Part shown: in pieces, positions 54,303 to 62,192 of the stretch
Layout of the letters: each line of letters begins with the position of its first letter
Numbering within the stretch: the stretch's first letter is position 1
From: an uncultured Flavobacteriaceae bacterium
GTDB taxonomy: Bacteria; Bacteroidota; Bacteroidia; Flavobacteriales; Flavobacteriaceae
Length of the DNA stretch: 64,000 bases
Direction of reading: 5' to 3'
NCBI GenBank assembly: GCA_947503005.1
Contig: CANNCA010000001.1
Location: 806,001 to 870,000 of the forward strand
Notes under the pieces: model-generated
Databases searched by the model: none
What the model saw: only the letters and a program-made list of their open reading frames with translations
What the model was told of the DNA's origin: nothing
Translations under genes and position numbers: made by a program

Positions 54303-54797
54303 ATGAAGATCTCAAAAATAATAGCGTTAGTCGCTATGGTTCTATTTATATCATGCGATAAAGATAAGGATGATGATAACATTCAATTTTTGGTTGGCCA
54401 TTGGCATGTTTTTGATTTTCAACCTGACCCCAATAGTCCTGTAGAAGATTCTTTGCTGGCCAAAAAAGCTATCAAGAAATTGAACGAGGTCGGTTGTGAC
54501 TCTATCGAATATACTTTTGGTTCTGATGGAGAATTTTATGCAAAACATGGTTTGCAGTTTGTAAGTGTTACACCGAGTGAAACAGATGTTGAATTTGGTT
54601 GTCCTTCACAATTTGATATTGGCACTGGCACTTTTGATTTCGATAATAATTTATTGACTTTGAATTATGACCAAGGAAATTTACGAATAGAGGGTTCCAT
54701 GGAAGGTGACTATTTAACGACTAAAGTGATTAATATAATAATCAACGATAAAGAGGTTTCTGGTAAATTATTTTTCATGCGAGAAACTGGAGAATAA
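54303..54797 (+). CDS. Lipocalin-like lipoprotein (paralogue)
   Basis: Lipoprotein of 164 residues (signal MKISKIIALVAMVLFISC). The order of features matches the paralogue at 49870: VGHWHVFDFQ, a Cys strand (LNEVGCDSIEYTFGSDGEF), CPSQFDIGTGTFDFDNNLL and a final FFMRE strand. The two flank the DUF4249/receptor genes, the first 124 bases before and this one 245 bases after. A role in the same uptake function is inferred from position. It ends at a terminator. Confidence 0.82.
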   Translation: MKISKIIALVAMVLFISCDKDKDDDNIQFLVGHWHVFDFQPDPNSPVEDSLLAKKAIKKLNEVGCDSIEYTFGSDGEFYAKHGLQFVSVTPSETDVEFGCPSQFDIGTGTFDFDNNLLTLNYDQGNLRIEGSMEGDYLTTKVINIIINDKEVSGKLFFMRETGE

Positions 54798-54829
54798 TAA
54801 TACATGTAATCAGCTTTTAACCAATAAAA

Positions 54830-54856
54830 AGATAGCCTTCAGGTTATCTTTTTTTT
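54830..54856 (+). terminator. Terminator after the second lipocalin-like gene
   Basis: The stem AGATAGCC / GGTTATCT with a TTCA loop (one G-T pair) is followed by eight T residues. Confidence 0.88.
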
Positions 54857-54883
54857 ACAATTGCTTTTTGCCGAGCAGGTCTT

Positions 54884-55225
54884 TTACTTTTTGAAAAATT
54901 TGGTTTGTATTTGCTGTTCCTTTGAACGAATAGTAACAATATAAATGCCCGAATCAAGAGAAGTTACAGGAATGTTCAAAGCATTGTTCTTGATTGCCCA
55001 GTGGTGTTGCAGAACTGTATTTCCATAGGCATCTGAAATCTGTATTTCTGCTCTATTGCTATTTTGAAGCCCAAGAATATTGACGACGTTGGTGGCCGGG
55101 TTCGGAAATACTTTTACCTTTACAGGCTTCTGTATGGCTGTTTTTTCAATGTGGTGTTCGGCTTGCGCGACGGCAAATTGAAATCCCAAGATGAAAATTG
55201 AAGTAATGATGAGAAGCTTTTTCAC
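54884..55225 (-). CDS. Small protein consisting of a T9SS type A sorting domain
   Basis: Protein of 113 residues: a signal peptide (MKKLLIITSIFILGFQFAVAQ), a short linker, and then the type A sorting domain itself (VFPNPATNVVNILGL, ISDAYGNTVLQ, LDSGIYIVTIRS, TKFFKK). Such domains send large cargo through the type IX secretion system to the cell surface. Here almost nothing precedes the domain, so it may be a stand-alone tag, the remnant of a larger gene, or a small surface peptide. Upstream lie two near-identical 14-base repeats. Confidence 0.9.
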   Translation of the reverse strand: MKKLLIITSIFILGFQFAVAQAEHHIEKTAIQKPVKVKVFPNPATNVVNILGLQNSNRAEIQISDAYGNTVLQHHWAIKNNALNIPVTSLDSGIYIVTIRSKEQQIQTKFFKK

Positions 55226-55249
55226 TATAGTTATTATTATAGGTCCAGC

Positions 55250-55293
55250 TTCATATAACGTTCTTCAATATGAACGCATTTCATGGAACGTTC
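55250..55293. repeat. Pair of 14-base direct repeats upstream of the T9SS-tag gene
   Basis: TTCATATAACGTTC at 55250-55263 and TTCATGGAACGTTC at 55280-55293 differ at two positions and are exactly 30 bases apart, about three helical turns. They lie 25 and 55 bases before the start codon (on the reverse strand). They may form an operator. Confidence 0.4.
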
Positions 55294-55324
55294 GTATACT
55301 TTTAGAAAAGCTTAACAATTACTT

Positions 55325-58162
55325 TTAGTGCGCCTCTAGCCAATTCTCACCAACACCCAATTCGACATCTAAAGGCACGGCTAGTTTATAGGCATTCTCC
55401 ATTTCGGATTTTACCATGACTTTCATTTTATCCAACTCTGGTTTGTAAGCATCGAAAACCAATTCATCATGCACCTGAAGTAGCATTTTAGATTGATAGT
55501 TTTCTTCGGATAGTTTTTTATGGATGTTGATCATCGCGACTTTTATGATATCAGCTGCACTACCTTGAATGGGCGCGTTCACTGCATTCCGTTCAGCGGC
55601 ACCACGCACAACGGCATTGCTACCGTTGATGTCTTTTAGGTAACGACGCCTTCCCAGAACAGTTTGTACATAACCATGGTCTCTAGCAAAATCGACCTGT
55701 TCTCCCATATAATTCCGCAGTTTTGGATAGGTTTTATAGTAAGTCTCGATCAATTCTTTTGCCTCCGTACGTGAAAGATCGGTTTGATTGCTCAAACCAA
55801 ACGCTGAAACACCGTAGATGATTCCAAAGTTAACTGTTTTGGCATTGCTACGTTGTTCTCGGGTGACTTCCTCCAAAGGTACATTGAAAACTTTGGCGGC
55901 TGTTGAAGCATGAATATCCTCCCCATTTTTAAAGGCCTCGATCATTGTGGTTTCTTCACTCAAAGCTGCGATAATACGAAGTTCGATTTGGGAGTAATCT
56001 GCCGCGAGTAACACATAGTTCTCATCTTTTGGAATAAAAGCCTTTCGCACTTGTCTTCCCCTTTCGGTACGAATTGGAATATTCTGCAGGTTCGGATTGT
56101 TACTACTTAATCGTCCTGTTGCGGCAACGGTTTGCATATAATCGGTATGTACTCTTCCGGTAGATGGTTCAACCTGCTCCGGTAGCGCATCGACATAGGT
56201 GCTTTTTAATTTTGATAATCCTCTGTAATCCAAAACATCCTGAATAATCTCGTGGTCTTTCGCCAAATAGGAGAGTACATCTTCGGCGGTGGAATACTGT
56301 CCGGTTTTGGTTTTTTTGGGCTTATCGACCAGTTTCATTTTATCAAATAGAATTTCCCCTAGTTGTTTGGGTGATCCAATATTGAATTCTTCTCCCGCAG
56401 CTTGGTAAATCTTATGCGTTAGGTTTTTAATATCGGAGTCTAAATCTCCTGAAAGGGAATTTAAAAAGGACTTGTCTAAATTGATTCCCTGCAATTCCAT
56501 ATCGGCCAATACATGTAAAAGCGGAATCTCAATATCATTAAAGAGGTCTTCGGTCTTTGCTTCGGCCAATTCAGGTCTAAAATGTTGCGCCAACTGAAAG
56601 GTAATATCGGCATCTTCAACTGCGTATTCTGTTTGTTTTTCCAAAGGAACATCGCGCATGCTCAATTGGGTCTTTCCTTTTTTGCCGATAAGTTCAGTAA
56701 TCGAAACTGGAGTATAATTCAAATAGGTTTCCGAAAGCACGTCCATATTATGGCGCATATCAGGATTGATAAGATAATGCGCCAACATGGTATCAAAGAA
56801 TTTGCCTTTAACCTTAACATTATACTTGTGCAATACTTTTATATCATACTTAAGATTTTGACCAATCTTTTCGATGTCTTCTGATTCGAAGAACGGACGC
56901 AGCTGTTCAATGAGTTCTTGCGCTTCGTTTTTATCTTCAGGGAAGGGAATGTAAAATCCTTTTGTGGCCTCCCACGAAAAGGCTATTCCGACCAACTCGG
57001 CAGTCAAAGGATTGATTCCTGTGGTCTCCGTATCAAAACAAACGGAAGTTTGTTTCATCAGATTTTGCATGAAGAGTTTCATTGCCATACCCGGTTGTAC
57101 GCTTTGGTAAACATGGGGTACATCGGCAATAGTTTTTCGACTGTTCAAGTCTTTTATGGTTCCGGCCGCATTATTTGGGTCGGCTCCGAACAAGGAGAAC
57201 TGCCCACCGCCCGCCTGTTTCGCATGAGCCTTTGCAGTTGGAGTGCTTGAAACTTGAGTTTGGGGAGTGTCCTCTTCTCCCGAAAATATCTTGATGAACT
57301 GGTCTTTTAATCTTCTGAACTCCAGTTCCTCAAACAGCTCCTGCACTTTTTCGTTGTCGGGTACAGACATTTCGTAATCCTTCGCGTTAAAGGTCACATC
57401 GCAATCGATACATATGGTTGCAAGTTTTTTAGAAAGAAGCCCAAGTTCTGCATTTTCTTCTACTTTTTCTTTCATTTTACCCTTTAGCTGATCGGTATTC
57501 GCCAAAAGGTTCTCCATAGAGCCAAATTGTTCCAAAAACTTTTTAGCGGTTTTATCACCAACCCCCGGAAGCCCTGGAATGTTATCGCTCGCATCACCCA
57601 TCATTCCTAGATAATCAATGACCTGTTCTGGGCGTTCAACACCGAAACGTTTCTGTACTTCGGGGATACCCCAAATTTCGATGCCGTTGCCCATTCGCGC
57701 AGGACGGTACATAAAAATGTTTTCAGATACCAATTGTCCAAAATCTTTATCGGGCGTGACCATGAATACTTTGTAGTCTTCCTTTTCGGCCTGTTTGGCC
57801 AAAGTGCCGATGATGTCATCGGCTTCCCAGCCTTCAAGAACTACCGAAGGAATATGCATTGCTTTTAGAATATCTTGGATGTATGGAATAGCGATTCTAA
57901 TGGCATCAGGAGTCTCATCACGATTAGCCTTGTATTCAGGAAACATTTCAGTACGTTCAGTACTGCCGCCTTTATCGAAACATACTGCCAAATGGTCTGG
58001 TTTCTCGCGTTTAATGACATCGAACAGCGAATTCATGAACCCCATGATGGCTGAGGTGTCCATACCTTTTGAATTTATTCTAGGGTTTTTTATTAGGGCA
58101 TAGTAGCCACGGAAAATCAGCGCGTAAGCATCGAGTAAAAAAAGTCTTTTTTGGTCTGTCAT
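55325..58162 (-). CDS. polA: DNA polymerase I
   Basis: DNA polymerase I of 945 residues for Okazaki-fragment processing and repair. The N-terminal 5'-3' exonuclease domain (about 1-290, FLLDAYALIFRGYYAL, VTPDKDFGQLV) precedes the 3'-5' exonuclease domain, whose DTETTG motif is intact (VCFDTETTGINPL), so proofreading is expected. The polymerase domain follows: motif A LAADYSQIELRIIA, motif B RSNAKTVNFGIIYG, and motif C QVHDELVFDAY. All three domains are complete. It is a single gene. Confidence 0.98.
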   Translation of the reverse strand: MTDQKRLFLLDAYALIFRGYYALIKNPRINSKGMDTSAIMGFMNSLFDVIKREKPDHLAVCFDKGGSTERTEMFPEYKANRDETPDAIRIAIPYIQDILKAMHIPSVVLEGWEADDIIGTLAKQAEKEDYKVFMVTPDKDFGQLVSENIFMYRPARMGNGIEIWGIPEVQKRFGVERPEQVIDYLGMMGDASDNIPGLPGVGDKTAKKFLEQFGSMENLLANTDQLKGKMKEKVEENAELGLLSKKLATICIDCDVTFNAKDYEMSVPDNEKVQELFEELEFRRLKDQFIKIFSGEEDTPQTQVSSTPTAKAHAKQAGGGQFSLFGADPNNAAGTIKDLNSRKTIADVPHVYQSVQPGMAMKLFMQNLMKQTSVCFDTETTGINPLTAELVGIAFSWEATKGFYIPFPEDKNEAQELIEQLRPFFESEDIEKIGQNLKYDIKVLHKYNVKVKGKFFDTMLAHYLINPDMRHNMDVLSETYLNYTPVSITELIGKKGKTQLSMRDVPLEKQTEYAVEDADITFQLAQHFRPELAEAKTEDLFNDIEIPLLHVLADMELQGINLDKSFLNSLSGDLDSDIKNLTHKIYQAAGEEFNIGSPKQLGEILFDKMKLVDKPKKTKTGQYSTAEDVLSYLAKDHEIIQDVLDYRGLSKLKSTYVDALPEQVEPSTGRVHTDYMQTVAATGRLSSNNPNLQNIPIRTERGRQVRKAFIPKDENYVLLAADYSQIELRIIAALSEETTMIEAFKNGEDIHASTAAKVFNVPLEEVTREQRSNAKTVNFGIIYGVSAFGLSNQTDLSRTEAKELIETYYKTYPKLRNYMGEQVDFARDHGYVQTVLGRRRYLKDINGSNAVVRGAAERNAVNAPIQGSAADIIKVAMINIHKKLSEENYQSKMLLQVHDELVFDAYKPELDKMKVMVKSEMENAYKLAVPLDVELGVGENWLEAH

Positions 58163-58268
58163 GTTTGTAAATTAGAGGTGCTAGATAAGAGGCCTGAAGT
58201 ATTAATTTATAAGTTTTTAAAAGTAGAAAAAAGAGTTAGGTTGTCGAAATACTTCAGTACTTTTTATA

Positions 58269-59558
58269 TTATTGAGGGTTATAGTAAAATGGAATTACCC
58301 ATTCCCTTTGAATTTTCGGAGATACCGATTTTACAATTTTTAAACGATGGAAGCCTGCTGAGATTTCTGTCAAATCCAAGAAGCCCTGAAGTCCAAATTG
58401 ATTGGTTCTGGGATGGTCGGTTTTTAATAAATTCATCTTGATTTTCTTGTCGTTCAATAAAACAGCAATACCAGATGCGTAGCAATCCAGATTTGCTTGC
58501 CATCTTTTCTGCCTTGAAACGTCGTCTTTATCATCAAAACCAATCTTTGATGTTTTACATTGTTTAGTCATAATACCAGTTTCATGATTGAAGAAAGGAA
58601 TGAAAAGCTTAATGGCAGGATAGGAAATAATCTCGTTTTGTATCTCTGGGATCAATACAAAGTCTACCTCTGCATTATTTGAGGCGTAATAGTTACCGTA
58701 GATTCTGCTTTCATCTGGTTTGAAATCATTGTTAATCAAATAGCGATAGTTTGAGTTGATTAGTTTTGTCATTCCAAAAATAACCCCAATAAAAAGCATC
58801 AAAAATACCATTTTCACCAGACCTTTCTTCTTTTTGAAATTCGAGCCGAACAACATGGTAATCTGGAATACACTCTTGTGAACAGGTCCATACATGAGTA
58901 CTGCTCCCCAACGTGCATAAAGAAAATAAAGGTGCTGAACCGTTTCATTGCCATGAAATTTCTTCATGTTCGCGGGAATCGAAAGGAATATACCGAATAT
59001 TAAGATTAAACCAAAAATACCTAAAGGCAGAAGCAATATCCAAGAAGGTATAAAATCATCCAAGATATTGAACAGTACAAGGTATATGCTAGCCGTAATC
59101 ATACCGTACAAATAAATCATCATAAATGCAAAAGCCGCGGAAAAAATGACACTACATAATTCATCTATTTTCGTTATGCTGGCACTCACCTTAGGTAGAA
59201 TTCGAAGGATTTTTTTTGTGTAAATCGGAGAGTAGGCACTATCTTCCAAACCATAGTCAGGAAAAACGGAGTTAAGCCCCACGAGTCCAATCCAATAAGC
59301 CCTTAAGGCAAAATGAATGACGAACATAGCTGCTAGAATCCCAATTGCTAAATATCCAAAAACTAGAATCATATAACCGATGTTGTATTGGCTAGGATCT
59401 AATTTGTCAATGAATTGAACAAGTAGCCAATCTAAGGCCGCGAACGATTTTAAAATGGCAAAAATGGCAACTGCCGAGACCAAAAGTTCAGCTTCCCAAC
59501 TTTCATTCTTTAAGCGCTGTAGCCAACTTTTAGATAGTGATTCCTGTGGTTTTTCCAT
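58269..59558 (-). CDS. Conserved membrane protein of unknown function
   Basis: Protein of 429 residues with a cytoplasmic N-terminus (SWLQRLKNESWEAELLVSAV) and about five hydrophobic spans (MILVFGYLAIGILAAMFVIHF, AFAFMMIYLYGMITASIYLVL, IFGLILIFGIFLSIPA, MVFLMLFIGVIFGMTKL among them). A soluble C-terminal domain from about 270 to 429 follows. I recognise no family. It lies 106 bases after the polA start region on the same strand, with no shared signal seen. Confidence 0.8.
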   Translation of the reverse strand: MEKPQESLSKSWLQRLKNESWEAELLVSAVAIFAILKSFAALDWLLVQFIDKLDPSQYNIGYMILVFGYLAIGILAAMFVIHFALRAYWIGLVGLNSVFPDYGLEDSAYSPIYTKKILRILPKVSASITKIDELCSVIFSAAFAFMMIYLYGMITASIYLVLFNILDDFIPSWILLLPLGIFGLILIFGIFLSIPANMKKFHGNETVQHLYFLYARWGAVLMYGPVHKSVFQITMLFGSNFKKKKGLVKMVFLMLFIGVIFGMTKLINSNYRYLINNDFKPDESRIYGNYYASNNAEVDFVLIPEIQNEIISYPAIKLFIPFFNHETGIMTKQCKTSKIGFDDKDDVSRQKRWQANLDCYASGIAVLLNDKKIKMNLLKTDHPRTNQFGLQGFLDLTEISAGFHRLKIVKSVSPKIQREWVIPFYYNPQ

Positions 59559-59743
59559 AATGCCTCTAAGTATTTTATGTATAGAAAAGCTATCCGAAGA
59601 ATTATTCTATTGTCGTTGCTACGAGTGTGTGATATAGCTCTACGCCGGTTGAATGTAAAACCTTCCAATTTCACCTTTAATTTAAGGAAGTTTCTTCTTT
59701 ACCTTTTTTTTGTTGCTTATTTTAGACTGTTAAATATATACAT

Positions 59744-60466
59744 ATGCTAGTAGAAGTTTGTGCCAATTCTTTAGAATCGGCTCGAAATGCAGAAAATGCA
59801 GGAGCGGACAGAATCGAGCTCTGTTCAGAACTTGCAGTTGGGGGTATTACGCCCTCCTATGGTCTTATGAAAGCAGTTAGCGAGAAAATATCTATACCGG
59901 TGCGTGTGCTGATTCGTCCAAGAAGTGGAGATTTTACATACTCCGATGATGAATTTGAAATTATGAAAAGTGACATCAAGATTTGTTCTGAAATGGGATT
60001 TGAGGGTATTGTCGTAGGTATGCTACACGCAAATTTCGTTTTTGACGAAAACCGTTTTTGGGAACTTGGTGAAATGAACCATGGCCTGAAAACTACCTTT
60101 CATCGCGCTTTCGATTGGGTGCCCGACCCTTTTTGGGGGCTGGAATGGATCGAGAGTATGGGGGTGGATACCCTATTGACCTCAGGTCATCAAAAAACAG
60201 CGATCGAGGGAATTGAGTTGCTTTCTAATCTTCAAGAAAGGGCAACCGCTACCACTATAATGCCCGGATCTGGAATAAACGCATCAAATGCCCAACGCTT
60301 CAAGGAAAAAGGATTCCAAGCACTTCACTTGTCCGGAGTGAAAATGCATCAAAAACTTTACGAAAATCCAAATATTTCAATGAATTCTACGCATATGTTG
60401 TCTGATGATTCCATTCCAATATCTAATTTCGAGAACATTCAAGAAGTAATTAGAAGCGTTAAATAA
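59744..60466 (+). CDS. cutC: CutC family protein
   Basis: TIM-barrel protein of 240 residues of the CutC family. Conserved segments: VEVCANSLESARNAENAGAD, RIELCSELAVGGITPSYGL, VRVLIRPRSGDFTYSDDEF, and TTFHRAFDWVPDPF. It was named for copper homeostasis, but a direct role in copper handling is disputed, and the enzymatic activity is unclear. It is followed 57 bases later by a metallophosphoesterase on the same strand. Confidence 0.94.
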   Translation: MLVEVCANSLESARNAENAGADRIELCSELAVGGITPSYGLMKAVSEKISIPVRVLIRPRSGDFTYSDDEFEIMKSDIKICSEMGFEGIVVGMLHANFVFDENRFWELGEMNHGLKTTFHRAFDWVPDPFWGLEWIESMGVDTLLTSGHQKTAIEGIELLSNLQERATATTIMPGSGINASNAQRFKEKGFQALHLSGVKMHQKLYENPNISMNSTHMLSDDSIPISNFENIQEVIRSVK

Positions 60467-60501
60467 AAGGTAAATTCCGCGACCTTCCTCATTATAACAA
60501 A

Positions 60502-60509
60502 TACATTTG
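60502..60509 (+). promoter_or_regulatory. Candidate -7 box for the metallophosphoesterase gene
   Basis: TACATTTG is an exact match to TAnnTTTG, ending 14 bases before the ATG at 60524. No TTG is seen at 19 bases upstream. If used, the leader is very short. Confidence 0.45.
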
Positions 60510-60523
60510 CAGAAATAGATTAT

Positions 60524-61753
60524 ATGTTACGTTGGATATTGTTTTTAGTAGTTTACGCAGCCCTTGGTTTCTATACCTTACAGGCTTTGAAGACCGCGGT
60601 CAGGTATCCTTGGGTGTATTATCTGTTCATGGTATTGGCCGTTTTGGTCATTGGTAATTTTATATACCAGTTTACCATAGGCGAGGAACCGGGTCGTGTA
60701 TTGAGCAGACCTAAAAGTTATGCATTTGGCTTTCTTTTGGCCATGTTGGCATTTCAGATCATTACGATTATATTTTTGTTTTCGGAGGATATTTTTAGAT
60801 TCATCACTGCGGCCTATCACAAGATATCTGGTAACTCGACAGAATTCAGTTTGCCTCAGCGAAGGCGTTTTCTAAGCCTTCTAGGCCTGGGCATTGCGGC
60901 TTTGCCCTTCGGAGCACTTTTGTACGGAATGTATAAGGGAAAATATAATTTTAAAGTACTTAAATATACTTTGGAGTTCGATGATTTGCCAAGGGCTTTC
61001 GATGGATATCAAATCACTCAAATTTCCGATGTACATAGTGGTAGTTTCGATAATCGAAATAAAATTTCCTATGCTATCGACTTGATCAACCAACAGGAGA
61101 GTGACCTCTTGCTTTTTACTGGAGACATGGTCAATAACAAATCGGAAGAAATGCATCCCTGGAAAGAATTGTTTGCAACCTTAGATGCAAAAGATGGAAA
61201 ATTCTCTGTTCTGGGAAATCACGATTATGGTGACTATGTGGAATGGGAAACTGTTGAAGCCAAGAAGCAAAATCTCGAAGATTTAATAAAATTACAGCGT
61301 GAAATCGGTTTTGATTTGTTATTGAACGAAAATCGTTTTATTGAAAAGGACGGGGATCGCCTGGCACTTATAGGTGTAGAAAATTGGGGCAAAGGCGGAT
61401 TTAAAAAGGCAGGAGATCTTCAAAAAGCTAAAAGTGGAATTGATGAGAACGACTTTAAAATTTTGATGAGTCATGACCCCAGTCACTGGGAAGAAGAAGT
61501 AATACCCGATGGCTATCACTACCATCTTACTCTGAGTGGTCATACGCACGGTATGCAGTTTGGCATCGAGATTCCGGGTTGGTTCAAATGGAGCCCGGTA
61601 AAATGGCGCTACAAGCAATGGGCAGGAATCTATCAAGAGATGGGTCAATATATCAATGTCAATCGTGGTTTTGGGTTTTTAGGGTATCCTGGTAGGGTCG
61701 GTATCTGGCCTGAAATCACTGTGATTACTTTGAAAAAGAAATCGTTAACATAG
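60524..61753 (+). CDS. Membrane-anchored metallophosphoesterase
   Basis: Calcineurin-like phosphoesterase of 409 residues anchored by four hydrophobic segments in the first 140 residues (ILFLVVYAALGFYTLQAL, YYLFMVLAVLVIGNFIY, FGFLLAMLAFQIITIIFLF, FLSLLGLGIAALPFGALLYG). The metal site is complete: TQISDVHSG (DxH), LFTGDMVNNKS (GD), LGNHDYGD (GNHD) and LSGHTHGMQFG (GHTH). The substrate is unknown; related proteins act on phospholipids or nucleotides at the membrane. It follows cutC. Confidence 0.93.
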   Translation: MLRWILFLVVYAALGFYTLQALKTAVRYPWVYYLFMVLAVLVIGNFIYQFTIGEEPGRVLSRPKSYAFGFLLAMLAFQIITIIFLFSEDIFRFITAAYHKISGNSTEFSLPQRRRFLSLLGLGIAALPFGALLYGMYKGKYNFKVLKYTLEFDDLPRAFDGYQITQISDVHSGSFDNRNKISYAIDLINQQESDLLLFTGDMVNNKSEEMHPWKELFATLDAKDGKFSVLGNHDYGDYVEWETVEAKKQNLEDLIKLQREIGFDLLLNENRFIEKDGDRLALIGVENWGKGGFKKAGDLQKAKSGIDENDFKILMSHDPSHWEEEVIPDGYHYHLTLSGHTHGMQFGIEIPGWFKWSPVKWRYKQWAGIYQEMGQYINVNRGFGFLGYPGRVGIWPEITVITLKKKSLT

Positions 61754-61814
61754 ATTTAACCTCCCGAAAAGACTATGTACCCTAGGGTTTAGCTATGGAT
61801 TTAACAATTTTTAC

Positions 61815-61822
61815 TACATTTG
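61815..61822 (+). promoter_or_regulatory. Candidate -7 box for the thioredoxin-like gene
   Basis: TACATTTG matches TAnnTTTG and ends 22 bases before the ATG at 61845. No TTG is seen at the expected -33 position. Confidence 0.4.
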
Positions 61823-61844
61823 AAATTAAATCAATGCTTTAGGT

Positions 61845-62141
61845 ATGTCAAAATTTGGTGAACTTATCGATTTAACCGTTCCGGTCTTGTTGGATTTCTA
61901 TGCAGAATGGAACGACCAATCTACCGCAATGCATCCTGTTCTTAGGGATGTTGCCGCCGCTTTGGGTGATAAAGGCAAAGTGATAAAAATAGATGTGGAC
62001 AAGAATAAAGAATTGTCTCAAGCCCTTCGGGTCAAAGGCTTGCCTACATTGATGATTTACAAAAAAGGTGAAATGGTTTGGCGCCAAAGTGGCGAGCAAG
62101 ATGCCAATACCCTTATTGGAATTTTAAACGAGTACGTTTAG
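61845..62141 (+). CDS. Thioredoxin-fold protein lacking the CxxC active site
   Basis: Cytoplasmic thioredoxin-like protein of 98 residues. The fold is recognisable (VPVLLDFYAEW, KIDVDKNKELSQALRVKGLPTLMIYKKGE split in the usual way, with the cis-Pro in GLPT). The active site that reads WCxxC in thioredoxins is WNDQST here, so both redox cysteines are missing and the whole protein has no Cys. It cannot work as a classical disulphide reductase and may bind partners instead. It is transcribed alone, with no neighbour linked in function. Confidence 0.92.
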   Translation: MSKFGELIDLTVPVLLDFYAEWNDQSTAMHPVLRDVAAALGDKGKVIKIDVDKNKELSQALRVKGLPTLMIYKKGEMVWRQSGEQDANTLIGILNEYV

Positions 62142-62192
62142 AGAAAGTCGCTATACCACTTCGTTTTTAGAATCAAGAAGCAACAAAACTTA

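Noticed and set aside
60430-60530. Possible riboswitch upstream of the metallophosphoesterase gene
   Set aside because: Only 57 bases separate it from cutC and no stable hairpin or known conserved core is visible.
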